NCBI GenBank assembly: GCA_963720515.1 | Contig: OY970397.1 | Span: 1,488,001-1,552,000 of the forward strand | From: G963720515 sp963720515 | GTDB taxonomy: Bacteria > Actinomycetota > Thermoleophilia > Gaiellales > Gaiellaceae | DNA: 64,000 bases | Reading direction: 5' to 3' | The notes under the pieces: generated by a model | The model's database searches: none | What the model was told of the DNA's origin: nothing | What the model saw: only the letters and a program-made list of their open reading frames with translations | Translations under genes and position numbers: made by a program | Shown: one piece after another, positions 24,639 through 35,582 of the stretch | Layout: each line of letters starts with the position of its first letter | How positions within the stretch are numbered: position 1 is the stretch's first letter

Positions 24639-26225
24639 TCAGGCCGGTGCGAGATGCGCGTCGTACGTGCCGAACTCGTCGCGGAGCGCGGTGCAGATCT
24701 CGCCGACCGTGCAGTGCGCGGCCAGGGCGTCGCGCATCGGCGGGAGGAGGTTCTCGGTCCCTCGCGCCGCGACGCGCACCCGCTCGAGCGCGGCCGCTGC
24801 GTTCCCGGCGTCGCGCTCGGCCCGGACACGGGCCGTCCGCTCGACCTGGCGCCGCTCGGCCTCCGGATCCAGCTGGTGGAGCTCGATGTCCTCTCCGTCG
24901 GCCTCCGCGAACTTGTTGACGCCGACGACGACGCGCTCGCCCGCCTCGACCTTGCGCTCGTGCTCGAACGCGGCGTCCTCGATCTCGCGCTGCACGAACC
25001 CGGCCTCGACCGCGCCGACCGCGCCGCCCAGCTCGTCCACACGGGCGATCAGCTCGCGGGCGCGCTCCTCGAGCTCCGACGTGAGGTCCTCGATGAAGTA
25101 CGCGCCGCCGAGCGGATCCGCCGTGTCCGTTCCGCCGGCCTCGTTGGCGAGGATCTGCTGCGTCCGCAGCGCGATCCGGGCCGCCCGCTCGGACGGGAGC
25201 GCGAGCGCCTCGTCGAAGGAGTTCGTGTGGATCGACTGCGCCCCGCCCGCGACCGCGGAGAGCGCCTGGATCGCGACCCGCACGACGTTGTTCTCCGGCT
25301 GCTGCGCGGTCAGCGTCGAGCCGCCCGTCTGGGCGTGGAAGCGAAGCGCGAGCGCCTTCGGGTTCGTCACGCCGAAGCGCTCCTTGAGGAGCGTCGCCCA
25401 CAGCCGCCGCGCCGCGCGGAACTTCGCCACCTCCTGGAAGAAGTGGTTGTGCGCGTTGAAGAAGAACGAGAGCCTTTCGCCGAACTCGTCGGGAGACAAC
25501 CCCGCATCGACAGCGGCCTCGCAGTAGGCAAGGCCATTGGCCAGGGTGAACGCGAGCTCCTGCACGGCGGTCGAGCCCGCCTCGCGGATGTGGTAGCCGG
25601 AGATCGAGATCGTGTTGAAGCGCGGCAGCTTCTCGTGCGCGTACGCGAAGAGGTCGGTCGTGATCCGCATGGACGGGCCGGGCGGGAAGATGTAGTTCCC
25701 GCGGGCGATGTACTCCTTGAGGATGTCGTTCTGCACCGTGCCGCGAAGCTCCGTGCCCGGCACGCCCTGGCCCTCGGCGACGAGCTCGTAGAGGAGCAGG
25801 AGGAGCGCGGCCGGCGCGTTGATCGTCATGGACGTGGACACCTCGCCGAGCGGGATCCCGGCGAGCAGGGTCTCCATGTCGGCGAGCGAGTCGATTGCGA
25901 CGCCCGTGCGGCCCACCTCGCCGAGCGCGCGCGGGTCGTCCGAGTCGTAGCCGAGCTGCGTCGGGAGGTCGAACGCCACCGAGAGGCCGGTCTGGCCCCG
26001 GTTGAGGAGGTAGCGGAAGCGCTCGTTCGTCTCCTCGGCCGAGGCGAAGCCCGCGTACTGGCGGATCGTCCACGGCCGCCCGCGGTACATGTCCGGGTAG
26101 GGCCCGCGCGTGAAGGGGAACTCGCCGGGCGCCTCGAGCTCGAGCCCGGCCGTGTCCTCGGCGGTGTAGACCGGCTTGATCTCGATCCCCGAGTCGGTCT
26201 CGCGCCCGTTCTCCTCGACCGTCAT
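24639..26225 (-). CDS. methylmalonyl-CoA mutase large subunit (catalytic domain only)
   Basis: The 528-residue protein is the acyl-CoA-binding TIM-barrel part of a B12-dependent mutase: FTRGPYPDMYRGRPWTIRQYAGF, LPTQLGYDSDDP, ISGYHIREAGSTAVQE, the HAQTGGSTLTAQQPENN strand and SFDEALALPSE. The C-terminal cobalamin-binding domain (DxHxxG) is absent, so a separate small subunit encoded elsewhere is needed. The enzyme isomerises methylmalonyl-CoA and succinyl-CoA. With the carboxyltransferase behind it, it forms the propionyl-CoA-to-succinyl-CoA route feeding the TCA genes. Confidence 0.9.
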   Translation of the reverse strand: MTVEENGRETDSGIEIKPVYTAEDTAGLELEAPGEFPFTRGPYPDMYRGRPWTIRQYAGFASAEETNERFRYLLNRGQTGLSVAFDLPTQLGYDSDDPRALGEVGRTGVAIDSLADMETLLAGIPLGEVSTSMTINAPAALLLLLYELVAEGQGVPGTELRGTVQNDILKEYIARGNYIFPPGPSMRITTDLFAYAHEKLPRFNTISISGYHIREAGSTAVQELAFTLANGLAYCEAAVDAGLSPDEFGERLSFFFNAHNHFFQEVAKFRAARRLWATLLKERFGVTNPKALALRFHAQTGGSTLTAQQPENNVVRVAIQALSAVAGGAQSIHTNSFDEALALPSERAARIALRTQQILANEAGGTDTADPLGGAYFIEDLTSELEERARELIARVDELGGAVGAVEAGFVQREIEDAAFEHERKVEAGERVVVGVNKFAEADGEDIELHQLDPEAERRQVERTARVRAERDAGNAAAALERVRVAARGTENLLPPMRDALAAHCTVGEICTALRDEFGTYDAHLAPA

Positions 26226-26304
26226 GTGCGCGGAAGCCTAGCCCTGCTTGGCAGGCGGCCGGGATTGCGTTCCTTCAAGGTCCCCCAGGAAGTACGCTCG
26301 GCGC

Positions 26305-26938
26305 ATGGCGGTCACGGTGCGGCTCTTCGCGGGGTTGCGCGAGCGCGCCGGCGTCTCCGAGCGGGAGCTCGACGGGGTCGAGCGCGTCGCGGACGTCTGG
26401 CCCGCGCTCGGCCTCGGCGACGAGCCCGCCGGGCCTGCTCTACGCCGTGAACCGCCGCTACGCGCCGCCCGAGCGAGAACTCGCGGACGGCGACGAAGTC
26501 GCGCTCATCCCCCCGGTGTCGGGCGGCGCGTTCCGGGTCACCGAGGAGCCCCTGTCGCTCGACGCCGCAGTCGCAGAGGTCGCCGACGACGAGGCCGGCG
26601 CCATCGCCACGTTCACGGGCACGGTGCGCCGCAGCTCCCGCGGCCGCGAGGTGCTCCACCTGGACTACGAGGCCTACACGGAGATGGCGGAGGACGTGAT
26701 GGCCGAGATCGCGGCCGGGCTCGCCGAGCGCTACGCGATCACGAAGGTCGCCATCCACCACCGCGTCGGGCGGCTCGAGGTGGGCGCCGCAAGCGTGGTC
26801 GTCGCCGTCTCGGCACCCCACCGCGCGGACGCCCTCGCGGCCTGCCGCGACGCGATCGACGCGCTCAAGGAGCAGGTTCCGCTCTGGAAGAAGGAGGTCT
26901 ACGAGGGCGGCGAGGAGTGGATCGGGCGAGGCTCGTAG
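26305..26938 (+). CDS. moaX: molybdopterin synthase MoaD-MoaE fusion, with a single-base frame break near 26434
   Basis: The first ~43 codons (MAVTVRLFAGLRERAGVSER) encode MoaD. After 26434 the sequence continues in the next frame (YAVNRRYAPPERELADGDEV), reaches the MoaD thiocarboxylate end PPVSGG, and then runs without a stop into MoaE: ATFTGTVRRSSRGREV, IHHRVGRLEVG, and the catalytic KEQVPLWKKE. Removing one base near 26434 gives a single polypeptide of about 210 residues. In the mycobacterial MoaX fusion, cleavage after Gly-Gly frees MoaD; the same is expected here. It makes molybdopterin for the formate dehydrogenase cofactor. Confidence 0.8.
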
Positions 26939-26958
26939 GCGGTCGCTAGGGTGACGGC

Positions 26959-27909
26959 GTGGCCGAGAACGGGTGGACGCAGAACCTGATCGCCGCGCTC
27001 CGGCTCGAGCCGGGCGAGCGCATCGCGATCGTCATGGACGAGCCGCTCGCCCGTGAGGCCGACGAATTCGCGGCCGCCGCGCGCGAGCTGGGCGCGGAGC
27101 CCGAGGTCCGGATCTGGAAGGGCGAGCGACCGCTCGCACACGCGCCCGAGGACGTCCTCGACGCGGCGAACCGTGCCGACGTCGCGCTCCACATCCAGCA
27201 GGCGCCCAGGGGCGAGGAGGCCGCCGCCCGCTTCGAGCTCCTCGAGGCCATGACCGGCCACGACGGGCGGATGATCTTCATGGGCCTCGTGGACGGCGAG
27301 CTCCTCCGCGGCGAGCTCTCGCAGCCCGCGCCCAACCTCGCCGACAAGGCCCGGACGCTCCTCTCAGCGCTCGAGGGCGCGAAGGAGATCCACGTGCGCG
27401 CCCCCGGCGGAACCGACCTCGTGCTCGGCGTCGAGGGCCGGCCCTTCCACACCGACGCGCTCCCCCTCGAGCCCGGCCAGATGGCCAACTACCCCGGCGG
27501 CGAGGTGTTCTGCTCGCCTCTCGAGACCGAGGCAAACGGTGTGCTGGTCGCGGATCTGACCGTCCCGTACACGGTCGAGGGCCTCGTGGACGAACCTGTT
27601 CGCATCACCTTCGAGGGCGGTCGCGTGACCGCGATCGAGGGCGGCGAGGCGGCCGCGCTGCTGCGCAAGCTCGTGGACGACGCCGGACCGGGCGCCGACG
27701 TCATCGCAGAGCTCGGAATCGGCTTCTATCCAGGGCTCGAGCCCCGCGGGCACGTGATGCTGGACGAGAAGGCGGCCGGGACGGCCCACGTGGCGATCGG
27801 GCGCAACACCGGGGTCTACGGAGGCGTCAACGACGCCACGATCCACGTCGACTGCGTCTTCTCCGCCCCGGCCTTCGAGGTCGACGGAGCCCCGCTTCGC
27901 ATTCCATAG
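26959..27909 (+). CDS. M29-like aminopeptidase / NicX-type metalloenzyme family protein
   Basis: The 316-residue protein (GTG start) resembles the thermophilic M29 aminopeptidase and NicX ring-dioxygenase superfamily: a Rossmann-like N-domain, then GGTDLVLGVEGRPFHTDA, MANYPGGEVFCSPLETEANG (Glu and His ligand region), ITFEGGRVTAIEGGEAA, and AELGIGFYPGLEPRGHVMLDEKAAGTAHVAIG with the second metal-ligand group. Peptidase versus aromatic-ring enzyme cannot be distinguished here. It starts 20 bases after the molybdopterin synthase gene. Confidence 0.75.
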   Translation: MAENGWTQNLIAALRLEPGERIAIVMDEPLAREADEFAAAARELGAEPEVRIWKGERPLAHAPEDVLDAANRADVALHIQQAPRGEEAAARFELLEAMTGHDGRMIFMGLVDGELLRGELSQPAPNLADKARTLLSALEGAKEIHVRAPGGTDLVLGVEGRPFHTDALPLEPGQMANYPGGEVFCSPLETEANGVLVADLTVPYTVEGLVDEPVRITFEGGRVTAIEGGEAAALLRKLVDDAGPGADVIAELGIGFYPGLEPRGHVMLDEKAAGTAHVAIGRNTGVYGGVNDATIHVDCVFSAPAFEVDGAPLRIP

Positions 27910-28017
27910 GCAACTCGGGCTTTTCTCAGAGCCAAGAGTGTGGGACACTACGCCGACTCGGCGAGCCGACTTTTCGCGGTGAGCAAGCGAACGAAACACC
28001 CAACGGGAGGTTCTGGA

Positions 28018-29088
28018 ATGGAGAGAAGCACGAAGCGGCGGCGCCTTCGCGCACCTTCGCCCGCGATGGTCGTGGCGTGCATCGCGCTTGCCATCGCTCT
28101 CAGCGGTGCCGGCTATGCAGCGGTGACGCTGCCGAAGAACAGCGTCGGCACGAACCAGCTCAAGAAGAACGCGGTCACCAGCGCCAAGGTGAAGGACGCC
28201 ACGATCAACGGTGCCGACGTCGCGAACAACTCCCTCAAGGGCGACGACATCGACGAGTCCTCCCTCCAGGGCGTCAATGCGGCCACGCTCGGCGGCCACT
28301 CCGCGAGCGACTTCGCGATGGCCTCGAGCGAGGCGAATCCCCAGTTCGACGCCTACGTCGCAGGCGGTGCCGACTGGGCCGACGCCAACAGCGCGGGCCG
28401 CAGCTTGGTCACGCTGACGCGCTTCAGTGCGCCACCTGCGCCGTCGACGACGCAGGTCTGCACACAGCCTGGCGCGGCGAGCGCGGCTCAGACGATCGGT
28501 GCCAGCCAGTCAATCCATGTGCCCAACGGCTCGAAGATCACCGGAATCGTGGTCGACTTCGCGGATGACGCCTTGAGCCTCGCCGGCAACGGGACGGTCT
28601 CGCTGACACGCATGCCGATCTACTCGAGTAACGGCGACATGCAGGACATCCTCACCGCGACGCTCGCGAACCAGGCGACCGGGGGTTCGACGTTCACGGC
28701 GACGGACGGCCTGATCCCGTTCAACCACCCCGAGTACGCGATCGTGGACAACACGAAGTACGTCTACACGCTCCTCGCCAAGCCTGCCCTCGGCACGGAC
28801 ACGACGCTGACCGTTGCCGCGATCGCGGGTGCGACAAGCGTCCGCGTGGCCAACACGGGGAACCTCGTGGTTGGAGGCAAGGTCACGGTCGACCCGGCCG
28901 GGGCCAACCCGGAGCTGATGACGATCGCCTCGATCGCAAACCCGGCTCCGCCGAGCCCGGGGACGAATCTGACGTTCACTGCGCCGCTCGGGTTCGCTCA
29001 CGCGAACGGTGCGACGGTCTCGCCCGAGAACCTTGCGGGCGTGGCGTTCTGCTCGGTCAAGCTCGACTACCAGCTGCCCAACGGCTAG
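28018..29088 (+). CDS. exported protein with LPKNSVGTNQL repeat motif
   Basis: A GGGAGG site precedes ATG 28018. The 356-residue product has a basic N-terminus (MERSTKRRRLRAP), a hydrophobic signal/anchor (VVACIALAIALSGAGYAAV), and the segment LPKNSVGTNQLKKNAVTSAK with repeating SVGTNQL/AVTSAKVKD/SLKGDDIDE units. This segment recurs widely in exported proteins of Thermoleophilia-type actinobacteria. The rest looks like beta-sandwich surface protein with two to four cysteines. No catalytic motif is seen. A Rho-independent terminator follows at 29112. Confidence 0.7.
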   Translation: MERSTKRRRLRAPSPAMVVACIALAIALSGAGYAAVTLPKNSVGTNQLKKNAVTSAKVKDATINGADVANNSLKGDDIDESSLQGVNAATLGGHSASDFAMASSEANPQFDAYVAGGADWADANSAGRSLVTLTRFSAPPAPSTTQVCTQPGAASAAQTIGASQSIHVPNGSKITGIVVDFADDALSLAGNGTVSLTRMPIYSSNGDMQDILTATLANQATGGSTFTATDGLIPFNHPEYAIVDNTKYVYTLLAKPALGTDTTLTVAAIAGATSVRVANTGNLVVGGKVTVDPAGANPELMTIASIANPAPPSPGTNLTFTAPLGFAHANGATVSPENLAGVAFCSVKLDYQLPNG

Positions 29089-29111
29089 CTCGGAAGGCAG
29101 ACACCAGGATC

Positions 29112-29144
29112 ACGAGGGGCGCCGAAAGGCGCCCCTCGTAGTTT
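29112..29144 (+). terminator. Rho-independent terminator of the exported-protein gene
   Basis: A 12-bp perfect stem ACGAGGGGCGCC / GGCGCCCCTCGT closed by a GAAA tetraloop is followed by AGTTTCCC. It is 24 bases after the stop codon. The T-run is short, which is common in GC-rich actinobacteria. Confidence 0.8.
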
Positions 29145-29172
29145 CCCGAGCCGACCCGGCTACGCTTGGCCG

Positions 29173-29874
29173 ATGAACGATCGCGAGTTCCTCGACCATC
29201 GCGACGGCGCCCGCGGGCACGTCACGCGCATCGCCGACGAGTTCTTCGAGGGCTTCGAGGCGGTCGAGCAGATCCCCGACCCGACCATCACGATGTTCGG
29301 CTCGGCCCGCGTCTCCGAGGGGCATCCGGCGTACGAGGCGGCGCGCGAGGTCGCCAAGCGCTTCGCGCAGGCGGGCTGGTCGGTCGTGACCGGCGGCGGC
29401 CCCGGCGTCATGGAGGCCGCGAACCGCGGCGCGAAGGAGGGCGGCGGGCTTTCGGTCGGCTTCAACATCGACCTCCCGCACGAGCAGTACGCGAACCCGT
29501 ACCTCGACCTCGAGGTCACGTTCGACCACTTCTACGCGCGAAAGGTGATGTTCGTGAAGGCCGCGGAGGCGTTCGTCATCTTCGAAGGCGGGTTCGGCAC
29601 GCTCGACGAACTCTTCGAGGCGCTCACGCTGATCCAGACCGGCAAGATCCTCGACTTCCCGGTCGTGCTCTACGGCTCCGAGTACTGGAGCCCGCTCGTC
29701 GGCTGGATCCGCGACCACGCGCTCGCCGAGGGGATGATCAGCCCCGAGGACGTCGATCTCCTGTTCCTCACGGACGATCCCGACGAGGCCGTGCGGACGG
29801 TCGTCGAGCGCCACGCGGCGCGACGGGGCGAGGCCGGCTCTCCGGCCGCGCCCGCGAAGGCCGACGCGGAGTAG
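29173..29874 (+). CDS. LOG-family (TIGR00730) protein
   Basis: The 233-residue protein is of the LOG family, related to cytokinin-riboside phosphoribohydrolases and pyrimidine/purine nucleotide N-ribosidases (PpnN). It contains TMFGSARVSEGHPAY, VVTGGGPGVMEAANRGAKEGGG and the active-site-type EGGFGTLDELFEAL, where the usual Pro of PGGxGTxxE is Glu. The likely reaction is hydrolysis of nucleoside monophosphates, inferred from the family. It is convergent with bioY, with only 4 bases between stops. Confidence 0.82.
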   Translation: MNDREFLDHRDGARGHVTRIADEFFEGFEAVEQIPDPTITMFGSARVSEGHPAYEAAREVAKRFAQAGWSVVTGGGPGVMEAANRGAKEGGGLSVGFNIDLPHEQYANPYLDLEVTFDHFYARKVMFVKAAEAFVIFEGGFGTLDELFEALTLIQTGKILDFPVVLYGSEYWSPLVGWIRDHALAEGMISPEDVDLLFLTDDPDEAVRTVVERHAARRGEAGSPAAPAKADAE

Positions 29875-29878
29875 CCGG

Positions 29879-30478
29879 CTAGGACTCGTCGCGGCCGCGG
29901 AAGCGCTTGACCGCGGCCCACGCGGCCGGCAGGAGCGCCCCGGCGAGGTACAGCTTGACGATGTCGCCGGGGACGAACGGCGCGAGGCCTTCCTTGAGCC
30001 CGGTCGAGAAGTTCAGGTCGGCCTTGTGCATGAGCCACGGGATCCCGAAGGCGTAGATGATGACGCTCCCGGTCAGCATCGCCGAGACGGCCGACGAGAA
30101 CTTGCGGTCCCAGTGCATCTGCGCGAGCCAGCCGACGACCGCCGCGGCGACGATGAAGCCGACGAGGTAGCCGCCGGTCACGCCCGAGAGGGCGTCCCAG
30201 CCGCTCTTGTTGGGGTCGGCGTAGAACGGTAGTCCGGCGGCGCCCATGAACACGTAGAGCGCGAGGCTCGCCGAGCCCAGGAGCGCCCCGTACGAGGCGC
30301 CGACCAAGAGCACCGCAAACGTCTGGCCCGTGATGGGGACCGGCGAGAGCGGCTCGATCGAGATGGAGAACTGCGCGGCGGCCGCGACGAAGAGCGCGCC
30401 GGCGACCACCAGGACGGTGTCGGTCATCCAGCCCGCTCGAGGGAAGACGGCGACGCGAAGGGTTGCAGCGTTCTCCAT
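29879..30478 (-). CDS. bioY: biotin transporter BioY
   Basis: The 199-residue membrane protein has six hydrophobic helices and the BioY family features: VPITGQTFAVLLVGA near residue 47 and the GVTGGYLVGFIVAA segment, followed by a C-terminal PFVPGDIVKLYLAGAL helix. It is the substrate-binding S-component of an ECF-type biotin importer; the shared AT module is not in this window. Biotin is required by the acyl-CoA carboxylase encoded at 15752-17539. It is divergent from selA. Confidence 0.88.
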   Translation of the reverse strand: MENAATLRVAVFPRAGWMTDTVLVVAGALFVAAAAQFSISIEPLSPVPITGQTFAVLLVGASYGALLGSASLALYVFMGAAGLPFYADPNKSGWDALSGVTGGYLVGFIVAAAVVGWLAQMHWDRKFSSAVSAMLTGSVIIYAFGIPWLMHKADLNFSTGLKEGLAPFVPGDIVKLYLAGALLPAAWAAVKRFRGRDES

Positions 30479-30529
30479 CGGCGCAGCACTCTACAGGGCG
30501 CAGGCAGCGCGGCCAATATCATCGTTTCC

Positions 30530-33489
<2,960 letters not shown>

Positions 33490-33510
33490 CCGGTCCGCGC
33501 CGGCTCCGTC

Positions 33511-33687
33511 CCGGCGCCAGGCAAATGGCCACGGCCGTCTCGGGCATCACGAACCCCGCTTGTGTTGCATCGATCGCCCGTCTGTATTGCCGCCCCATGC
33601 GCGTTCGCTCGCGGAAATGCGCGCCGGTGATGCAACACAAGGTGAGGTTCGCGGGACTGCGATTGGACATGGCCCGGTGCCAGGCAA
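33511..33687. repeat. repeat element: direct CCGGYGCCAGGCAA copies flanking a long inverted repeat
   Basis: CCGGCGCCAGGCAA (33511-33524) and CCGGTGCCAGGCAA (33674-33687) are direct repeats. Between them lies an imperfect inverted repeat, 33550-33571 (with CTTGTGTTGCATC) and 33629-33651 (GATGCAACACAAG), separated by about 57 bases. The whole 177-base block fills the gap after selB and contains no gene. A third copy of the 14-mer occurs reversed at 57030-57043. This fits a REP/MITE-like mobile or structural repeat rather than coding DNA. Confidence 0.6.
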
Positions 33688-33728
33688 CGTGCCGTGGCCA
33701 CCCGGGACACGCCCGGGCCGGACTCGGG

Positions 33729-34259
33729 CTAAGGCAGCGTGCCCTCGGGGTACGCGCCGTCCACGTCCTCGCGATAGCGGGCGTACGCCAGCTTCGGGTC
33801 CGGCGTCTCCTCCTCGACCGAGCCGCCGTACTTCGCCGCGAGCTCGGAAACCGGATAGACGACCTCGCCACCGGTGCGCCCGCCGACCGCCAGGATCGCG
33901 CACGGCCCGTCGCCCGCGCCGACGAAGACATGGTCAGTCCAGGCCGGGCAGTGGACGAAGTCCCAGGCGCGGAGGCGCTGCTCCTCGCCCTCGACGACCA
34001 GCAGGCATTCGCCGGAGAGGACGAGGAAGTCCTCCTGCTCGTCCTCGCGGTGGTACATGCAGGCCGGCTGGCCCGGCTGCAGGACGCCGATGTTGATCCC
34101 GATCTGCCGGAACTTCGCATCGTCAGGCCCCTCGAAGCGCGTGTACGAGCCGAAGTCGCCCGTGAGCCAGCGCGCCTCGCGGGCGTTCACGACGAACCAG
34201 CCCTCGCCTCTCGGCTCGAGCCCGCCGTCCGTGCGCTCGAGGGGTGCCTCGGGAACCAC
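33729..34259 (-). CDS. cupin-domain protein, paralog of 38512-39069
   Basis: The 176-residue protein has one cupin barrel: PACMYHREDEQEDFLVLSGECLLVVEGEE contributes the His/Glu metal ligands, followed by LRAWDFVHCPAWTDHVF with the second His. The C-terminal PVSELAAKYGGSVEEETPDP tail is shared with the paralog at 38512. No substrate is evident. It is divergent from the PAP2 gene, whose start is 22 bases away. Confidence 0.78.
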   Translation of the reverse strand: MVPEAPLERTDGGLEPRGEGWFVVNAREARWLTGDFGSYTRFEGPDDAKFRQIGINIGVLQPGQPACMYHREDEQEDFLVLSGECLLVVEGEEQRLRAWDFVHCPAWTDHVFVGAGDGPCAILAVGGRTGGEVVYPVSELAAKYGGSVEEETPDPKLAYARYREDVDGAYPEGTLP

Positions 34260-34281
34260 GGCCCGAGGTTAGCCTTTCCGC

Positions 34282-35256
34282 GTGGAAGCCGGATCGCTCT
34301 CGCGCCGCCTGTGGGCCGCCCGGCTCGCCGACCCGCGCGTGCAGCGGTGGATCCGGATCGGCGCGCCCGTCCTCTACTTCGCGCTCCTCGCGACGTTCGT
34401 CGCCAAGGACGGCATCCCGGTCTCCCGCGACCGGCTCCTCCTCTGGATCGTCCTCGGGCTCCTCGCCTTCTCGGTGACGAATGTCCGCGGCTGGGCGCGC
34501 AGCGTCGTCCTCGACTGGCTCCCCCTCGCGGTGATCCTCTGGATCTACGACATCTCCCGCGGCCAGGCCGACGGCCTCTTCTTCTCCGCGCACGTCCAGC
34601 CGCAGCTCGACGCCGACAAGATCCTCGGCTTCGGCACGGTGCCGACCGTCTTCCTCCAGCGGCACCTGTGGCACGGCTCGTTGGATCTCCATTGGTGGGA
34701 CTACGCCGCCTGGGCCACGTACGTGAGCTACTTCCTCGCGACCTACCTGCTCGCCGGCGCACTCTGGTTCTTCGCGCGCGACCGGTTCCGGCGCTACGTG
34801 GCGACGGTCTCGCTCCTCGCGCTCATGGGCTTCCTCACCTACGCGCTCTTCCCGGCGGTCCCGCCGTGGATGGCAAGCGAGATGGGCGACCTCCCGGCGA
34901 CGACGCGGACGATCGGGTTCATCTCACTCCACGTCCCGATCCTCGACTTCGCGAGCCTCTTCGAACGGGGCGCCGCGTACTCGAACCAGGTGGCCGCCGT
35001 GCCGTCACTGCACGCCGCCTACACGCTGCTCGTCTCGATCACGCTCTGGCCGCTCGCGAACCGCTGGGTACGCCCGCTCCTCGTCGCCTACCCCATCGCG
35101 ATGGCCTTCGCCCTGACGTACACCGCCGAGCACTACCTCTCCGACGTGCTGCTCGGCTGGATCTACACCCTGGCCGCCATCTGGATCGTCCGCCGCCTCG
35201 CGGAGATCCTGGCCCGGAAAAGGAACGAGGCGGGCCGCCGCCAGCCCGCCTCGTGA
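34282..35256 (+). CDS. PAP2-superfamily membrane phosphatase/transferase
   Basis: The 324-residue membrane protein (GTG start) has about six transmembrane segments. It carries the PAP2 histidines: AAVPSLHAAYTLLVS (motif C2, PSLH) and AEHYLSDVLLGW (motif C3, HYxSD). The PAP2_3-type layout resembles inositol-phosphoryl-transferases and lipid phosphatases of actinobacteria. The exact lipid substrate is unknown. A long non-coding stretch with a terminator follows. Confidence 0.8.
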   Translation: MEAGSLSRRLWAARLADPRVQRWIRIGAPVLYFALLATFVAKDGIPVSRDRLLLWIVLGLLAFSVTNVRGWARSVVLDWLPLAVILWIYDISRGQADGLFFSAHVQPQLDADKILGFGTVPTVFLQRHLWHGSLDLHWWDYAAWATYVSYFLATYLLAGALWFFARDRFRRYVATVSLLALMGFLTYALFPAVPPWMASEMGDLPATTRTIGFISLHVPILDFASLFERGAAYSNQVAAVPSLHAAYTLLVSITLWPLANRWVRPLLVAYPIAMAFALTYTAEHYLSDVLLGWIYTLAAIWIVRRLAEILARKRNEAGRRQPAS

Positions 35257-35325
35257 TCTGCGCTTCATTCTGTCGAGCCCCCGCCGCATCGGGGCCCAAC
35301 TGAGCCGCAGTGCCGTCTTGCCCAC

Positions 35326-35540
35326 TATTGCGTACGGCGGTCACTTGATTCCATGCCTCAGGAGGTGGTTCACCTCCGTACTTCACTTTCACCCTTCTGG
35401 GTTACGCGCGATCGGAATTCATCGACGATGCTCACTTGTGCCGGGCTGTGAGGGGCGTTCCCGGCTCATAAGCGGTAACCGTAGGAGGCCGCAGCCTACG
35501 GACCCGCGAGGGGGCGGCAATAGTCGCCCCCTTTATTTTG
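35326..35540 (+). ncRNA. candidate structured RNA ending in a terminator
   Basis: The 326-base gap 35257-35582 has no credible ORF but several nested helices: GGAGGTG-GTT-CACCTCC near 35351-35369, GGTTAC pairing with GTAACC across about 75 bases, GCCGGG/CCCGGC inside that, CGTAGG/CCTACG, and finally a Rho-independent terminator at 35510-35539. The arrangement suggests a small RNA or a riboswitch-attenuator before the beta-propeller gene (start 35583). I compared it mentally with tmRNA, SRP RNA, T-box, cobalamin, glycine and cyclic-di-GMP aptamer consensus sequences and found no match, so its class is open. Boundaries are approximate. Confidence 0.4.
35510..35539 (+). terminator. Rho-independent terminator or attenuator hairpin
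   Basis: GGGGGCG (35510-35516) pairs with CGCCCCC (35525-35531) around the loop GCAATAGT and is followed by TTTATTTT. It is the best T-tract in the window. It lies 44 bases before the GTG of the beta-propeller gene, so it could be an attenuator for that gene. Confidence 0.75.
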
Positions 35541-35582
35541 GTCCGGCGCAGCCCGCAGGGCCTCCATCTACAGTCTTCAAGC

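Noticed and set aside
35380..35540. T-box, cobalamin, glycine or cyclic-di-GMP riboswitch before the beta-propeller gene
   Set aside because: None of the conserved core sequences of these classes is present; kept only as an unclassified structured RNA.
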